From the NCBI RefSeq assembly GCF_900187385.1, contig NZ_FYEY01000001.1, positions 992,001 through 1,056,000 on the forward strand: a DNA stretch of 64,000 nt, written 5' to 3'. This stretch comes from Streptomyces sp. 2114.4 (GTDB lineage Bacteria; Actinomycetota; Actinomycetes; Streptomycetales; Streptomycetaceae). The notes under the pieces are model-generated. The model was not told the origin of the DNA, ran no database searches, and was given only the letters and a program-made list of their open reading frames with translations. Positions 24,470-32,985 of the stretch are shown here, piece after piece (position 1 is the first letter of the stretch; each line of letters opens with the position of its first letter). The translations under genes were made by a program, and so were the position numbers.

Positions 24470-25681
24470 TCAGCGCCGTACGCGGGGCATCCCCAGGCCG
24501 ATCCACGAGATGATCTCGCGCTGGATCTCGTTGTTGCCGCCGCCGAAGGTGAAGATGACGGCGGAGCGGTAGCCGCGTTCCAGTTCGCCGTGGAGTACGG
24601 CGCCCGCCGAGCCCTCTTTGAGGGGGCCCGCGGAGCCGACGACCTCCATCAGCCAGGCGTAGGCGTCCCGGCGGGCCTCGGAGCCGTAGACCTTGACGGC
24701 GGAGGCGTCCTGGGGGGTGAGGGTGCCCTGCTGGAGGGCGTCGACCATCTGCCAGTTCAGCAGCTTCATGGCGTCGAGTCTGGTGTGGGTGCGGGCCAGC
24801 CGTCCGCGTACCCAGCCCAGGTCGATGACCCGGCGGCCGTCGGTGAGCTTGGTGGCGGCGGCCCAGCGCTGGACGTCGTGCAGGGCGCGGATGGCCATGG
24901 TCCCGTGGGCGGCGAGGGTGACCCGCTCGTGGTTGAGCTGGTTGGTGATGATCCGCCAGCCCTTGTTCTCCTGGCCGACGCGGCGGGAGGCCGGGACGGT
25001 GATGTTCTCGTAGTAGCTGGCAGTGGTGTCGTGCGAGGCGAGGGTGTTGATCAGGGTGCAGGAGTAGCCGGGGTCGCTGGTGGGGACGAGGAGCATGGTG
25101 ATGCCCTTGTGGGGCGGGGCTTGGGGATCGGTACGCACGGCGAGCCATACCCAGTCCGCGGTGTCGCCGTTGGTCGTCCAGATCTTCTGCCCGTTGACGA
25201 GGTAGTGGCCGCTCTTCTCGTCGCCCTCGCGGACGGCGCGGGTCTTGAGGGCGGCCAGGTCGGTGCCGGCGTCCGGTTCGCTGTAGCCGATGGCGAAGTC
25301 GATCTCGCCGGAGAGGATTCGGGGCAGGAAGTAGGCCTTCTGTTCGTCGGTGCCGAACTGCATGATCGTCGGGCCGACGGTGTTCAGCGCCATCAGCGGC
25401 AGCGGCACTCCCGCCTGGGCCGCCTCGTCGAAGAAGATGAACTGTTCCGTCGGGGACAAGCCGCGCCCGCCGAACTCCTGGGGCCAGCCGACGCCCAGCC
25501 AGCCGTCCGCGCCCAGCCGCCGTACGGTCTCACGGTAGAAACGCTTCCGGTCGGCGGCGCCGCCTGCGCCGGCCTCGGAACCGTGGGGGCCGGCGAGGGC
25601 ACCGTCCGGCACCAGCTCGGCGAAGTAGGTGCGCAGCTCGGCGCGCAACTGCTGTTGCTCGGGGGTGTATTCGAGGTGCAC
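24470..25681 (-). CDS. Acyl-CoA dehydrogenase (FadE26/ChsE4-like)
   Basis: A 403-residue FAD enzyme that forms the alpha,beta double bond in an acyl-CoA. Motifs are LEYTPEQQQLRAELRTYFAEL at the start, FAIGYSEPDAGTDLAALKT for the FAD/substrate region, WTTNGDTADWVWLAVRT, LNHERVTLAAHGT, and FTFGGGNNEIQREIISWIGLGMPR near the end. Overall it closely recalls M. tuberculosis FadE26, one subunit of the ChsE4-ChsE5 steroid side-chain dehydrogenase; no partner subunit gene is adjacent. The GTG at 25681 follows GGAGGGG at about 5 bases, better than an upstream ATG at 25768. A perfect KstR-consensus site lies 90 bases upstream. Confidence 0.88.
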   Translation of the reverse strand: MHLEYTPEQQQLRAELRTYFAELVPDGALAGPHGSEAGAGGAADRKRFYRETVRRLGADGWLGVGWPQEFGGRGLSPTEQFIFFDEAAQAGVPLPLMALNTVGPTIMQFGTDEQKAYFLPRILSGEIDFAIGYSEPDAGTDLAALKTRAVREGDEKSGHYLVNGQKIWTTNGDTADWVWLAVRTDPQAPPHKGITMLLVPTSDPGYSCTLINTLASHDTTASYYENITVPASRRVGQENKGWRIITNQLNHERVTLAAHGTMAIRALHDVQRWAAATKLTDGRRVIDLGWVRGRLARTHTRLDAMKLLNWQMVDALQQGTLTPQDASAVKVYGSEARRDAYAWLMEVVGSAGPLKEGSAGAVLHGELERGYRSAVIFTFGGGNNEIQREIISWIGLGMPRVRR

Positions 25682-25770
25682 GGCCCCTCCAGATCGTCCG
25701 GTCCCTTGTCGTCCGGTCCGAGTGGCGCGGGATGCTGACGGCCCGTCGGCTGCCGGATCGAGGGGCACAG

Positions 25771-25784
25771 TAGAACTTGTTTCA
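25771..25784. promoter_or_regulatory. KstR-consensus operator upstream of the acyl-CoA dehydrogenase
   Basis: TAGAACTTGTTTCA fits TnnAACnnGTTnnA at every fixed position. In mycobacteria and rhodococci the TetR regulator KstR binds this motif and controls cholesterol catabolism. Assignment here is by motif and gene context. Confidence 0.55.
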
Positions 25785-25876
25785 GTAATTCGGAAGGGCG
25801 GGTACGGCTGTGCCGTGGCCGGTCATGCGGGAGGACGGTCGGGCTCTCGCCCCTCCCCTCCGCCCGGCGCACACGC

Positions 25877-25919
25877 GAAGGCCCGGTCCGGTACCTCCGC
25901 GGCACCGGACCGGGCCTTC
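25877..25919 (-). terminator. Strong hairpin terminator after the SH3-like gene
   Basis: GAAGGCCCGGTCCGGT and ACCGGACCGGGCCTTC form a perfect 16-bp stem with an 11-base loop, 12 bases past the stop codon of the gene ending at 25931. Confidence 0.8.
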
Positions 25920-25930
25920 CCGGGGTTCCA

Positions 25931-26350
25931 TCAGCCCACGGTGTGCTTTGCCGCGTGGGGCGGCAGCAGCCGGCCGCGCTGGACGTCCTTGCAGTACCTG
26001 ACGGCGCCACTGCTGGTCACGTACCTGGCCGAGACCCAGGTCGCGCGCTCCTCGCGGGTGAGGTACCAGACGGTGTTGCCGCCGACGCTCTGGGTGCGGA
26101 CCTTGCACACCAGGCCGACCTGTGCACGGTGGTGGAGGTGACCCCGCACCGAGGAGTCCGTGCTGGGGTACTGACGCTGGCTCAGGCCCGTCTTGGCGGT
26201 GACCACGCCAAACGGCTTGGCGGGTTCGGGGGCCGCGTGCGCCGGGGCCGCGGCCAGCAGCGTCGCGCCGAGAGCGGCGGCCGCGGCCAGTGCGCCCGCG
26301 CCGGCTGCGAGCTTTTTGCCTCGGGCCACGAGGAGGTCGGTCGTGGGCAT
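25931..26350 (-). CDS. Secreted SH3-like (bacterial SH3b) protein
   Basis: A 139-residue exported protein. A signal peptide (ARGKKLAAGAGALAAAAALGATLLAAAPAHA) ends at an Ala-x-Ala site near residue 39. The mature part has an SH3b-like run: TGLSQRQYPSTDSSVRG, then LVCKVRTQSVGGNTVWYLTREERATWVSARYV. Two cysteines (VCKV and RYCKD) may form a disulfide. Such small proteins bind cell wall or act as secreted adaptors; no enzyme motif is present. The ATG at 26350 has AGGAG upstream; a longer in-frame start is unlikely. A clear terminator follows. Confidence 0.75.
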   Translation of the reverse strand: MPTTDLLVARGKKLAAGAGALAAAAALGATLLAAAPAHAAPEPAKPFGVVTAKTGLSQRQYPSTDSSVRGHLHHRAQVGLVCKVRTQSVGGNTVWYLTREERATWVSARYVTSSGAVRYCKDVQRGRLLPPHAAKHTVG

Positions 26351-26527
26351 AGGGGTCTCCTGTTCTCGACGCGCAATGCCACCCATTGCCGCGAAGTGGA
26401 CATTACGCGTAAACCACTCCTGGAATGTGGTGAAACGACGAGCAGGCCGCCGATCGTGTGACGGCGCAAGTACGCCCGTGGCACGGGCAGTCGCCGCACC
26501 GCGGGGACACCCGGAGCGCTGCCGGAC

Positions 26528-27292
26528 TCAGCCCTCCGTACCGGCGCGGTGGATCCCGAAGTGCCCTCCCTGCGGATCCCTGATCACCGCGATCCGCGGC
26601 CCCGCGGGCACATCGGTCGGGGGCACCAGCAGCATGCCGCCCGACTCGGCGGCCCGCGCGGCCGTCTCGTCGACGTCGGCGACCGCGAAGTACGGCAACC
26701 AGTGCGCCCGCACGTCGTCCGGGTAGAACTCGTCCAGCGCGCTCATCCCGCCGAAGTCGGCGCCGTCGACGCCCCATTGCGGGTAGTCCTTGTGCGTGCC
26801 CACGGTCCAGCCGAAGATCCGTGTGTAGAAGGCCTTGGCGGCCTCCTCGTCCCGGGTCGCGAGCTCGACCCAGCCGAGCGAGCCCGGTGCGTTGAACACC
26901 GCGGCGCCGGCGAACGACCGGCCCTGCCACAGCGAGAAGACCGCGCCTTCCGGGTCGGCCAGTACGGCGAAGCGGCCCAGGTCGAAGACGTCCATCGGGC
27001 CCGACAGCCGGCGTCCGCCCGCCTCGGTGACCGCCGCGGCCTGCGCATCGGCGTCCCGCGTCGCGAACGACACGGTCCAGGCGGTCGGCTGCCCGGGGGT
27101 GTGGAGCGGGGTCAGCGCGGCGACCGGGGCGGCCCCGAGGTACAGCATGGTGTAGCCGCCCGCCTCGTCGCGCGGGTCGGTCTCGGCGCGCCAGCCGAAG
27201 ACCTGGCGGTAGTACACCTTGGCGGCGTCCACGTCCGACGTGCCCAGCTCCACCCAGCAGGGCGCGCCGGGTGTGGGCTCAGTGATCTTCAC
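26528..27292 (-). CDS. Two-domain VOC family protein (Cfp30B-like)
   Basis: A 254-residue protein with two glyoxalase/VOC modules (about 8-122 and 133-250), each with WVEL and AxxxYxxxFGW patterns (AKVYYRQVFGW, AKAFYTRIFGW). The length and layout match the VOC protein at 10612-11412, and the two are paralogues. Roles in this group include metal-dependent detoxification and binding, but none can be assigned. It lies 132 bases from the flavin monooxygenase gene on the same strand. Confidence 0.8.
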   Translation of the reverse strand: MKITEPTPGAPCWVELGTSDVDAAKVYYRQVFGWRAETDPRDEAGGYTMLYLGAAPVAALTPLHTPGQPTAWTVSFATRDADAQAAAVTEAGGRRLSGPMDVFDLGRFAVLADPEGAVFSLWQGRSFAGAAVFNAPGSLGWVELATRDEEAAKAFYTRIFGWTVGTHKDYPQWGVDGADFGGMSALDEFYPDDVRAHWLPYFAVADVDETAARAAESGGMLLVPPTDVPAGPRIAVIRDPQGGHFGIHRAGTEG

Positions 27293-27424
27293 GGTGCGTT
27301 CCGTCCCTCCGCGCCCGGCCGTGGCCGGACGGTGCCGCGCTCACGGCCGCGTACCGCCGGTCGGCGTTCGTACGCTGCCGATCGTCCGACGGGGGCGGCG
27401 GGGCCGCAACCGGAGGGCGGCGGA

Positions 27425-28588
27425 TCACCGCGGGCGGTCGCGCAGATGGCGCAGCGAGCCGCGCGGGGCGTCGGGGGCGAGGGCTTGCGCCAGGCCGCGG
27501 GCGGCACGCTCGGCGGCCTCGGTGGCGCGGGGCAGCAGGGCCGCCTCGTAGGCGCGTACCGCCTCGTCCGGGTCGCGGTGTCCGGTGAGGGCCCGGGCGA
27601 GTTCGGCGCCGTCGAGCATGGCGAGGCCGGCGCCCGGAACCGCGAACGGCGGCATCAGATGCGCGGCGTCTCCGAGCAGGGTCAGGCCGGGGGTGTGCGT
27701 CCAGGTGTGCGGCACCGGCAGGGCGAACAGCGGCCGATGGGCGAACCCGCCGTCGTTGTCCCGCAACAGTGCCAGCAGCCGTTCGTCCCAGCCCGCGAAC
27801 CGGTCGAGGAGTACGGCGCGGACGGCCTCGGTGTCCGTCATCCGCACCCCGGCCTCCAGGGCCCAGTCCTGGGAGCCGCGGAAGGCGGCATAGAGGCGGA
27901 TGCGGCCGCGGCTGTCGCGCCGGGCGATCAGCGCCCGGCCGGCGGACTCCGCCCTCATGCGGCCGGCGCCGACCAGCCGGGCGACCTCGGGGTGACGGGT
28001 GTCGGCGTCCTCGAATCCGGACTCGACGAAGGTGACCCCGGTGTAGTGGGGGGTGGCGTCGGAGAGCATCGGCCGGACCCTGGACCAGCTGCCGTCGGCA
28101 CCGATGACCAGATCGAAGGTCTCGGTGTGGCCGTCGTCGAACTCGGCCCGGTGGCGGCCGTCGCCGAGCGGATGAAGGGTGCGCAGATAGCTGCCCCAGC
28201 GCACGGTTTCGGGGGTGAGCGAGTCCAGCAGCAGCCGGCGCAGCTCGCCCCGGCCGATCTCGGAGCGGTCGGCCGCGCCGGGGGCGGGGGTGGGGGCGGG
28301 AGTGGGGGCGTACTGGAAGAGGACCGTCGCGGTGTGGTCGAGCAGCCGGATCTCCTGACCCGCGGGGCGGGCCACTGCGGCGAACTCCTCATGCAGACCG
28401 GCGGTCCGCAGCGCAGCCTGACACAGCGTCATGTGCAGCTCCAGTGCGCCCGTTTGCGGGCGGGCGTCGGCGGAGGCGTCGTGCTCGAAGACGGTGACCG
28501 GTACGTCGTTGCGCTGCAGAACGCGGGCGCAGGTCAGTCCGCCGGGGCCGGCGCCGATGATCGCGATACGGGGAGTGGTGGGGGTCAT
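27425..28588 (-). CDS. FAD-dependent monooxygenase (TetX/UbiH-type)
   Basis: A 387-residue class A flavoprotein hydroxylase. The N-terminal FAD motif is IAIIGAGPGGLTCARVLQRNDVPVTVFEHD, the conserved IGADGSWSRVRP (DG motif) lies near residue 159, and LTLLGDAAHLMPPFAVPGAGLAM (GD motif) near residue 297. These are the three signatures of the group that includes tetracycline-inactivating TetX. Substrate cannot be told. The ATG at 28588 is preferred because GAGGAG precedes it; a much longer in-frame start has no support. An 8-bp-arm palindrome sits 59 bases upstream. Confidence 0.85.
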   Translation of the reverse strand: MTPTTPRIAIIGAGPGGLTCARVLQRNDVPVTVFEHDASADARPQTGALELHMTLCQAALRTAGLHEEFAAVARPAGQEIRLLDHTATVLFQYAPTPAPTPAPGAADRSEIGRGELRRLLLDSLTPETVRWGSYLRTLHPLGDGRHRAEFDDGHTETFDLVIGADGSWSRVRPMLSDATPHYTGVTFVESGFEDADTRHPEVARLVGAGRMRAESAGRALIARRDSRGRIRLYAAFRGSQDWALEAGVRMTDTEAVRAVLLDRFAGWDERLLALLRDNDGGFAHRPLFALPVPHTWTHTPGLTLLGDAAHLMPPFAVPGAGLAMLDGAELARALTGHRDPDEAVRAYEAALLPRATEAAERAARGLAQALAPDAPRGSLRHLRDRPR

Positions 28589-28646
28589 GGCGCTCCTCAG
28601 GCGGGCAGGACGGCGGGGCCTCCCCCTCAGAAAAGCACATCGCCCC

Positions 28647-28669
28647 AAAAGCTCCATCGATGAGCTTTT
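28647..28669. promoter_or_regulatory. Inverted repeat upstream of the flavin monooxygenase
   Basis: AAAAGCTC (28647-28654) and GAGCTTTT (28662-28669) are perfect 8-bp arms around CATCGAT. The AT-rich arms stand out in this GC-rich sequence. It lies in the 300-base divergent gap 28589-28888, which holds no supported gene. A 14-bp palindrome GGCGGATATCCGCC is at 28799-28812. Confidence 0.5.
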
Positions 28670-28850
28670 CGCGCAACTCGCCACCTCCCTCCCCCCTGTA
28701 CGCGAGGAGCGCGGCACGGGGATCGCGGTGATTCACCGGAGTGAGCGGGGGCGGGGGTGGGTAGATCACCCCAGGTCGGGGCCTTACGAGGGCCCATCGG
28801 CGGATATCCGCCCGACAAAAAGGACAGTTGACCGGTTAACACTTCCGCGG

Positions 28851-28888
28851 TTGCAGGATTAGGTATGCCTAACCTAATGTAACGACGC
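28851..28888 (+). promoter_or_regulatory. Iron box and promoter of the siderophore-uptake operon
   Basis: TTAGGTATGCCTAACCTAA at 28859-28877 matches the DmdR1/IdeR/DtxR iron-box consensus closely. It lies between a possible -35 TTGCAG (28851-28856) and a -10 TAATGT (28874-28879; 17-base spacer). This places the transcript start at or just before the GTG at 28889 and suggests a leaderless mRNA repressed by iron-loaded DmdR. Confidence 0.8.
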
Positions 28889-29935
28889 GTGCCGACGTTC
28901 AAACCACCTGCCACTGCACCCCCTGTGCCCGATGCGCGTCCCGCCGCGAACCTCCTGCGGCGCGTCCCGCTGTTCGTGGCCGGGCTCTGCGCTCTGGCGG
29001 CCTGTGCCGCCCTGAGCCTCGCCCTCGGTGCCCGGTCCGTACCGCTGTCCACCGTGTGGGACGCGCTGTCCGGCGCCGTCCACGGACGGGATGCCCTTGT
29101 GGTGACCGGACTTCGGCTGCCGCGGACCGTGGTGGCCCTCGCGGTCGGCGCGGCGCTCGGCGTCGCCGGTGCGGTCGTCCAGGGCGTCACCCGCAACCCG
29201 CTCGCGTCCCCGACGACGCTCGGCATCAACGCCGGCGCGGGCTTCGCGGTCGTCACCGCGATCTACGCACTGCAGCTGACCCGCCCCGAGCAGTACGTCT
29301 GGTTCGCGTTCGCCGGAGCCGCGGCCGCCGCACTGTTCGCCCAGGCGCTGGCCCGGCGCGCCGGTGATCTCGACCCGGCGCGGCTCGCGCTGGGCGGCAC
29401 CGTCCTCCAACTCGTCCTGGTCTCCTGGACCTCGACGGTCATGCTGGCCAGCAAGCGGTCGCTGGACGAGGCCCGGTTCTGGATGGCCGGTTCACTGGCC
29501 GAGCGCCCGCTCTCGGTGCTCTATCCGGTGCTGCCGACCCTGGTGCTCGGCCTGCTCCTCGCGCTGGTCCTCGCCCCTGCCCTCAACGCGCTGGCGCTGG
29601 GCGACGATGCGGCGCAGGCGCTGGGCGTGCGCGTGACCCGGATCCGGGTGGCCGGCGGCCTGACCGTCGTCCTGCTCGCCGCGTCGGCGGTGGCGGTGGC
29701 CGGTCCGCTCGCCTTCATCGGACTGGCCGCACCGCACCTGGTCCGCCAGCTGCTGCGCACCTCCGACCACCGAGTCGTGGTGCCCGGCTGTCTGATCGCC
29801 GGTCCCCTGCTGCTGCTCGCCGCCGACATCCTCGGACGGGTCGTCATCCGGCCGTCCGAGCTGCAGGTCGGCATCATCAGCGCGTTCCTCGGCGCGCCGC
29901 TGCTGGCGCTGCTGGCCCGGAAGGTGGCCCGATGA
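28889..29935 (+). CDS. FecCD-type iron-siderophore ABC permease
   Basis: A 348-residue membrane permease of the FecCD/BtuC family with about nine to ten transmembrane helices. Hallmarks are RLPRTVVALAVGAALGVAGAVVQGVTRNPLASPTTLGINAGAGF at about residues 70-115 and GLAAPHLVRQLL near residue 280, the ATPase-coupling region. It imports ferric siderophore with the next permease, ATPase and lipoprotein. No Shine-Dalgarno sequence precedes the GTG, which fits leaderless translation from the iron-box promoter. It overlaps the next gene by ATGA. Confidence 0.9.
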   Translation: MPTFKPPATAPPVPDARPAANLLRRVPLFVAGLCALAACAALSLALGARSVPLSTVWDALSGAVHGRDALVVTGLRLPRTVVALAVGAALGVAGAVVQGVTRNPLASPTTLGINAGAGFAVVTAIYALQLTRPEQYVWFAFAGAAAAALFAQALARRAGDLDPARLALGGTVLQLVLVSWTSTVMLASKRSLDEARFWMAGSLAERPLSVLYPVLPTLVLGLLLALVLAPALNALALGDDAAQALGVRVTRIRVAGGLTVVLLAASAVAVAGPLAFIGLAAPHLVRQLLRTSDHRVVVPGCLIAGPLLLLAADILGRVVIRPSELQVGIISAFLGAPLLALLARKVAR

Positions 29936-31008
29936 CCGACCTCGCACGGGACGAGAAGCCGCTCGGCTCGCCGTCCCCCGCTCCCTCCCCCGCCCCCCGA
30001 CGCCGGCCCACGGTCCGCCGGACCCTGCTGCTCGCCCTCGCCGGCCTCGTGGTGCTCGGCGCGCTGGTGACGGTGTCGGTGGCCAACGGCGATATGCCGC
30101 TGCCGCCCGCCGATGCGGCCTTGGGCCTGTTCGGGATCGGTGATTCCGCCACCGTGCTCGTGGTCCAGGAGTTCCGGGCCCCGCGGATGGTCGCGGCCAT
30201 CGTGGCGGGCGCGGGCCTGGCGGTCGCCGGTGCCCTGCTGCAGCGGCTGTTCCGCAATCCGCTCGCCTCCCCCGATGTGATGGGGGTGACCGGCGGAGCC
30301 TCGTTCGGCGCGGTGGCGATGCTGGCCGCCGGGGCCTCACAGGCGCTGATGCCGCTGGCCGCCCTCGGCGGCGGGCTGCTGGCCGCGGTCCTGCTGGGGG
30401 TGTTCGGCTGGCGCGCCGGGGTCAGCGTGACCCGCCTGGTGCTGGTCGGTCTCGCCGTCCAGGCGGGGCTGTCCGCGGCGGTGAGCTTCATGGTGGTCCG
30501 CTTCCCCACCGAGCTGGCCGGTTCGGCCCTCCAGTGGACCACGGGGTCGGTGTACGGGCGGACCTGGACCGAGGTGTGGTCCGCGGGCGGGGCGATGGCC
30601 GTGGCGCTGCTCGCCGCCTTCGTGCTGCAGCGCCGGCTCGCGGTCCTCGACCTGGGCGACGACTCGGCGGGCGCGCTCGGTCTGCGCACCCACACCGCCC
30701 GCCTGCAGATCCTGGTCGTCGCCATCGTGCTGGCCTCGCTGGCCGCCGCGCTGACCGGGCCGGTCGCCTTCGTCGCGCTCGCCGTCCCGCACATGGTGCG
30801 GTTCCTCGCCGGGCCGCCGACCGCCGGGACGCTGGCGCTGTCCGGCCTGGCCGGTGCGGTCCTGCTGCTCGCCTCCGACCTCGTGGCGCAGTACCTGCTG
30901 CCGGTCGGCGGGCTGCCGGTCGGCGTGGTCACCGCCACGCTGGGCGCACCGTGGCTGCTGGTGTTGATGATCCGTCAGAGCAGTTCCGTCAACAGGAGTG
31001 TCCGATGA
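29932..31008 (+). CDS. FecCD-type iron-siderophore ABC permease
   Basis: A 358-residue permease forming the other half of the transmembrane dimer. The conserved FRAPRMVAAIVAGAGLAVAGALLQRLFRNPLASPDVMGVTGGASFGA lies at about residues 80-125 and FVALAVPHMVRFLAG at about 280-294. A cytosolic, Pro/Arg-rich N-terminus of about 30 residues precedes the first helix. ATGA overlaps on both sides (with the first permease and with the ATPase) indicate tight translational coupling. Confidence 0.9.
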   Translation: MTDLARDEKPLGSPSPAPSPAPRRRPTVRRTLLLALAGLVVLGALVTVSVANGDMPLPPADAALGLFGIGDSATVLVVQEFRAPRMVAAIVAGAGLAVAGALLQRLFRNPLASPDVMGVTGGASFGAVAMLAAGASQALMPLAALGGGLLAAVLLGVFGWRAGVSVTRLVLVGLAVQAGLSAAVSFMVVRFPTELAGSALQWTTGSVYGRTWTEVWSAGGAMAVALLAAFVLQRRLAVLDLGDDSAGALGLRTHTARLQILVVAIVLASLAAALTGPVAFVALAVPHMVRFLAGPPTAGTLALSGLAGAVLLLASDLVAQYLLPVGGLPVGVVTATLGAPWLLVLMIRQSSSVNRSVR

Positions 31009-31817
31009 CCGCCAACCAGCTCTCCACCCAGGGACTCGATCTGCGCTACGGCGACCGGCTGATCGTCGGCGGCCTCGATCTGGTGCTGCCCGGCGGCGCC
31101 GTCACCGCGATCGTCGGCCCCAACGCCTGCGGCAAGTCGACGCTGTTGCGCGGGCTGACCCGGCTGCTGGCGCCGTCCGCCGGCTCCGTGGCGCTGGACG
31201 GCTCCGACATCCACCGGATGCCGGCCAAGGCGCTGGCCCTGCGGATGGGGCTGCTCCCCCAGCAGCCGGTCACTCCCGACGCGATCACGGTCGAAGCGCT
31301 GGTCCGGCTGGGCCGCTACCCGCACCAGCGGCTGCTGAGCCCCTGGTCGACGGCGGACCAGCAGGCGGTGGAGGAGGCGCTGCGGCGCACCGGCACCCTG
31401 GAGCTGCGCGACCAGAGCGTCGACCGGCTCTCCGGCGGCCAGCGGCAGCGCGCCTGGATCGCGCTCGCGCTGGCCCAGGACACCGAGCTGCTGCTGCTCG
31501 ACGAGCCGACCACCTTCCTCGATCTGCGACACCAGCTCGATGTCCTCGATCTGGTCGCCGCACTGCACTCCGAGGCGGGCCGCACCGTGGTGATGGTGCT
31601 GCACGACCTCGGCCAGGCGGCCCGGTACGCGGATCACCTCGTGGTCCTCAAGGACGGGCAGCTGGCGGCGGCCGGCGCACCGGCGGACGTCCTCGACGCG
31701 GAGCTGGTCAAGTCCGTGTTCGACGTGGACTGCCGGGTGATCCCCGACCCCGAGACCGGCACCCCGCTGGTCGTCCCCAAGGGCAACGCGAAACGGCACA
31801 CCGCCGTCTCCGCCTGA
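31005..31817 (+). CDS. Iron-siderophore ABC transporter ATPase
   Basis: A 270-residue ABC ATPase of the FepC type. Walker A is GPNACGKST at about residue 38, the Q-loop LLPQQPV follows, the signature is LSGGQRQRAW at about 140, Walker B LLLLDEPTTFLD at about 163 and the switch His in VLHDLGQAARYAD. All nucleotide-binding residues are present. The ATG at 31005 overlaps the permease stop; the longer open frame upstream is not used. It energises the two preceding permeases. Confidence 0.92.
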   Translation: MTANQLSTQGLDLRYGDRLIVGGLDLVLPGGAVTAIVGPNACGKSTLLRGLTRLLAPSAGSVALDGSDIHRMPAKALALRMGLLPQQPVTPDAITVEALVRLGRYPHQRLLSPWSTADQQAVEEALRRTGTLELRDQSVDRLSGGQRQRAWIALALAQDTELLLLDEPTTFLDLRHQLDVLDLVAALHSEAGRTVVMVLHDLGQAARYADHLVVLKDGQLAAAGAPADVLDAELVKSVFDVDCRVIPDPETGTPLVVPKGNAKRHTAVSA

Positions 31818-31873
31818 CCCGGCCTCCTCCACGGCCTCTCCCTTTCCGCTCCCCCTCAGGAAGTTGAACCCTC

Positions 31874-32887
31874 ATGCTGACCAGATCCACCCTCCACGGC
31901 GCCGGCCGGCTGCCGGCCGCGCTGCTCTCCGTCGTCCTGGGCGCGGGCGCCCTCACCGCGTGCGGTGGCGGCACCTCCTCGGGCGGCGATGACGCGGCGA
32001 AGAGCGGCGCCGGCTTCCCGCGCACCGTCAAGAGCGCCATGGGCGGCGACGTGAAGATCCCCGCCAAGCCCCAGCGCGTGGTCGTCCTGGACACCGGTGA
32101 GCTCGACGACGTCGCCACGCTCGGCATCAAGCCCGTCGGCGCGGTCTCGCCGCACATGAAGACCGAGGGCGGCTTCCCCACCTACCTCAAGGACGAGATC
32201 GGGGGTGTCAAGGACGTCGGTCCGCTGCTGGAGCCGAACCTGGAGAAGATCATCGCCCTGAAGCCCGACCTGATTCTGTCCTCCAAGGTCCGGCACGAGA
32301 AGATCTACGACAAGCTCCGGCAGATCGCGCCGACCGTCTTCACCGAGACCACCGGCGGCCCCTGGAAGGCCAATCTCAAGGTCCATGCCAAGGCGCTGGG
32401 TCTGGAGAAGGAAGCCGACCGGAAGCTGAAGGAGTACGAGAGCCGGGCCAAGGCGCTGGGCGAGGCCATCAAGAAGAAGTACCACGGCAAGATGCCGTCG
32501 GCGTCCGTGGTGCGCTTCGTCGCCGGCCCGACCCGCCTCTACCAGAAGTCCTCCTACAGCGGTGTGGTCCTCGACGACATCGGCCTGGCCCGGCCGAAGT
32601 CGCAGAGCTCGACCGACCCGGCCAAGACGATGCTGGACGTCAGCCCCGAGCAGATCGACAAGGCCGACGCGGACCTGGTGTTCGTCACCACCGCGGACAC
32701 GCCGAGCAAGACCCAGCAGAAGGACGTCACGTCCAACCCGGTCTGGAAGGACCTGCCGGCCGTCAAGAAGCACAAGGTCATCAACGTGCCCGACGAGACC
32801 TGGATGTCCGGCATCGGCATCCAGGCCGCCGAGCACATGCTCGCCGACGTGGCGAAGGCCACCGGGGTGCCGCTGCCTAAGGGCTGA
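31874..32887 (+). CDS. Iron-siderophore substrate-binding lipoprotein
   Basis: A 337-residue FepB/FecB-type solute-binding protein. A lipoprotein signal peptide ends at the lipobox LTAC (Cys about residue 30) and is followed by a Gly/Ser-rich tether. The binding domain has RVVVLDTGELDDVATLGIKPVGA, the LEPNLEKIIALKPDLILSSK hinge motif and a terminal NVPDETWMSGIGIQAAEHMLADVA. It captures the ferric siderophore on the outer face of the membrane. It starts 56 bases after the ATPase and ends the uptake unit; a GC-rich hairpin follows. Confidence 0.9.
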   Translation: MLTRSTLHGAGRLPAALLSVVLGAGALTACGGGTSSGGDDAAKSGAGFPRTVKSAMGGDVKIPAKPQRVVVLDTGELDDVATLGIKPVGAVSPHMKTEGGFPTYLKDEIGGVKDVGPLLEPNLEKIIALKPDLILSSKVRHEKIYDKLRQIAPTVFTETTGGPWKANLKVHAKALGLEKEADRKLKEYESRAKALGEAIKKKYHGKMPSASVVRFVAGPTRLYQKSSYSGVVLDDIGLARPKSQSSTDPAKTMLDVSPEQIDKADADLVFVTTADTPSKTQQKDVTSNPVWKDLPAVKKHKVINVPDETWMSGIGIQAAEHMLADVAKATGVPLPKG

Positions 32888-32893
32888 CCCCCA

Positions 32894-32924
32894 GGGGTGG
32901 CCCCTCCCCACCGGGGGCCACCCC
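32894..32924 (+). terminator. Hairpin after the binding-protein gene
   Basis: GGGGTGGCCCC (32894-32904) and GGGGCCACCCC (32914-32924) form an 11-bp stem 7 bases past the stop. It may attenuate rather than stop transcription, since no second iron box is seen before the biosynthetic genes. Confidence 0.6.
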
Positions 32925-32985
32925 CTCCCCCTCTCCTGCCCCTCTTGTTTCCCCGCACCCCCCTCGACCCCTAAGGGGCCCGCTC

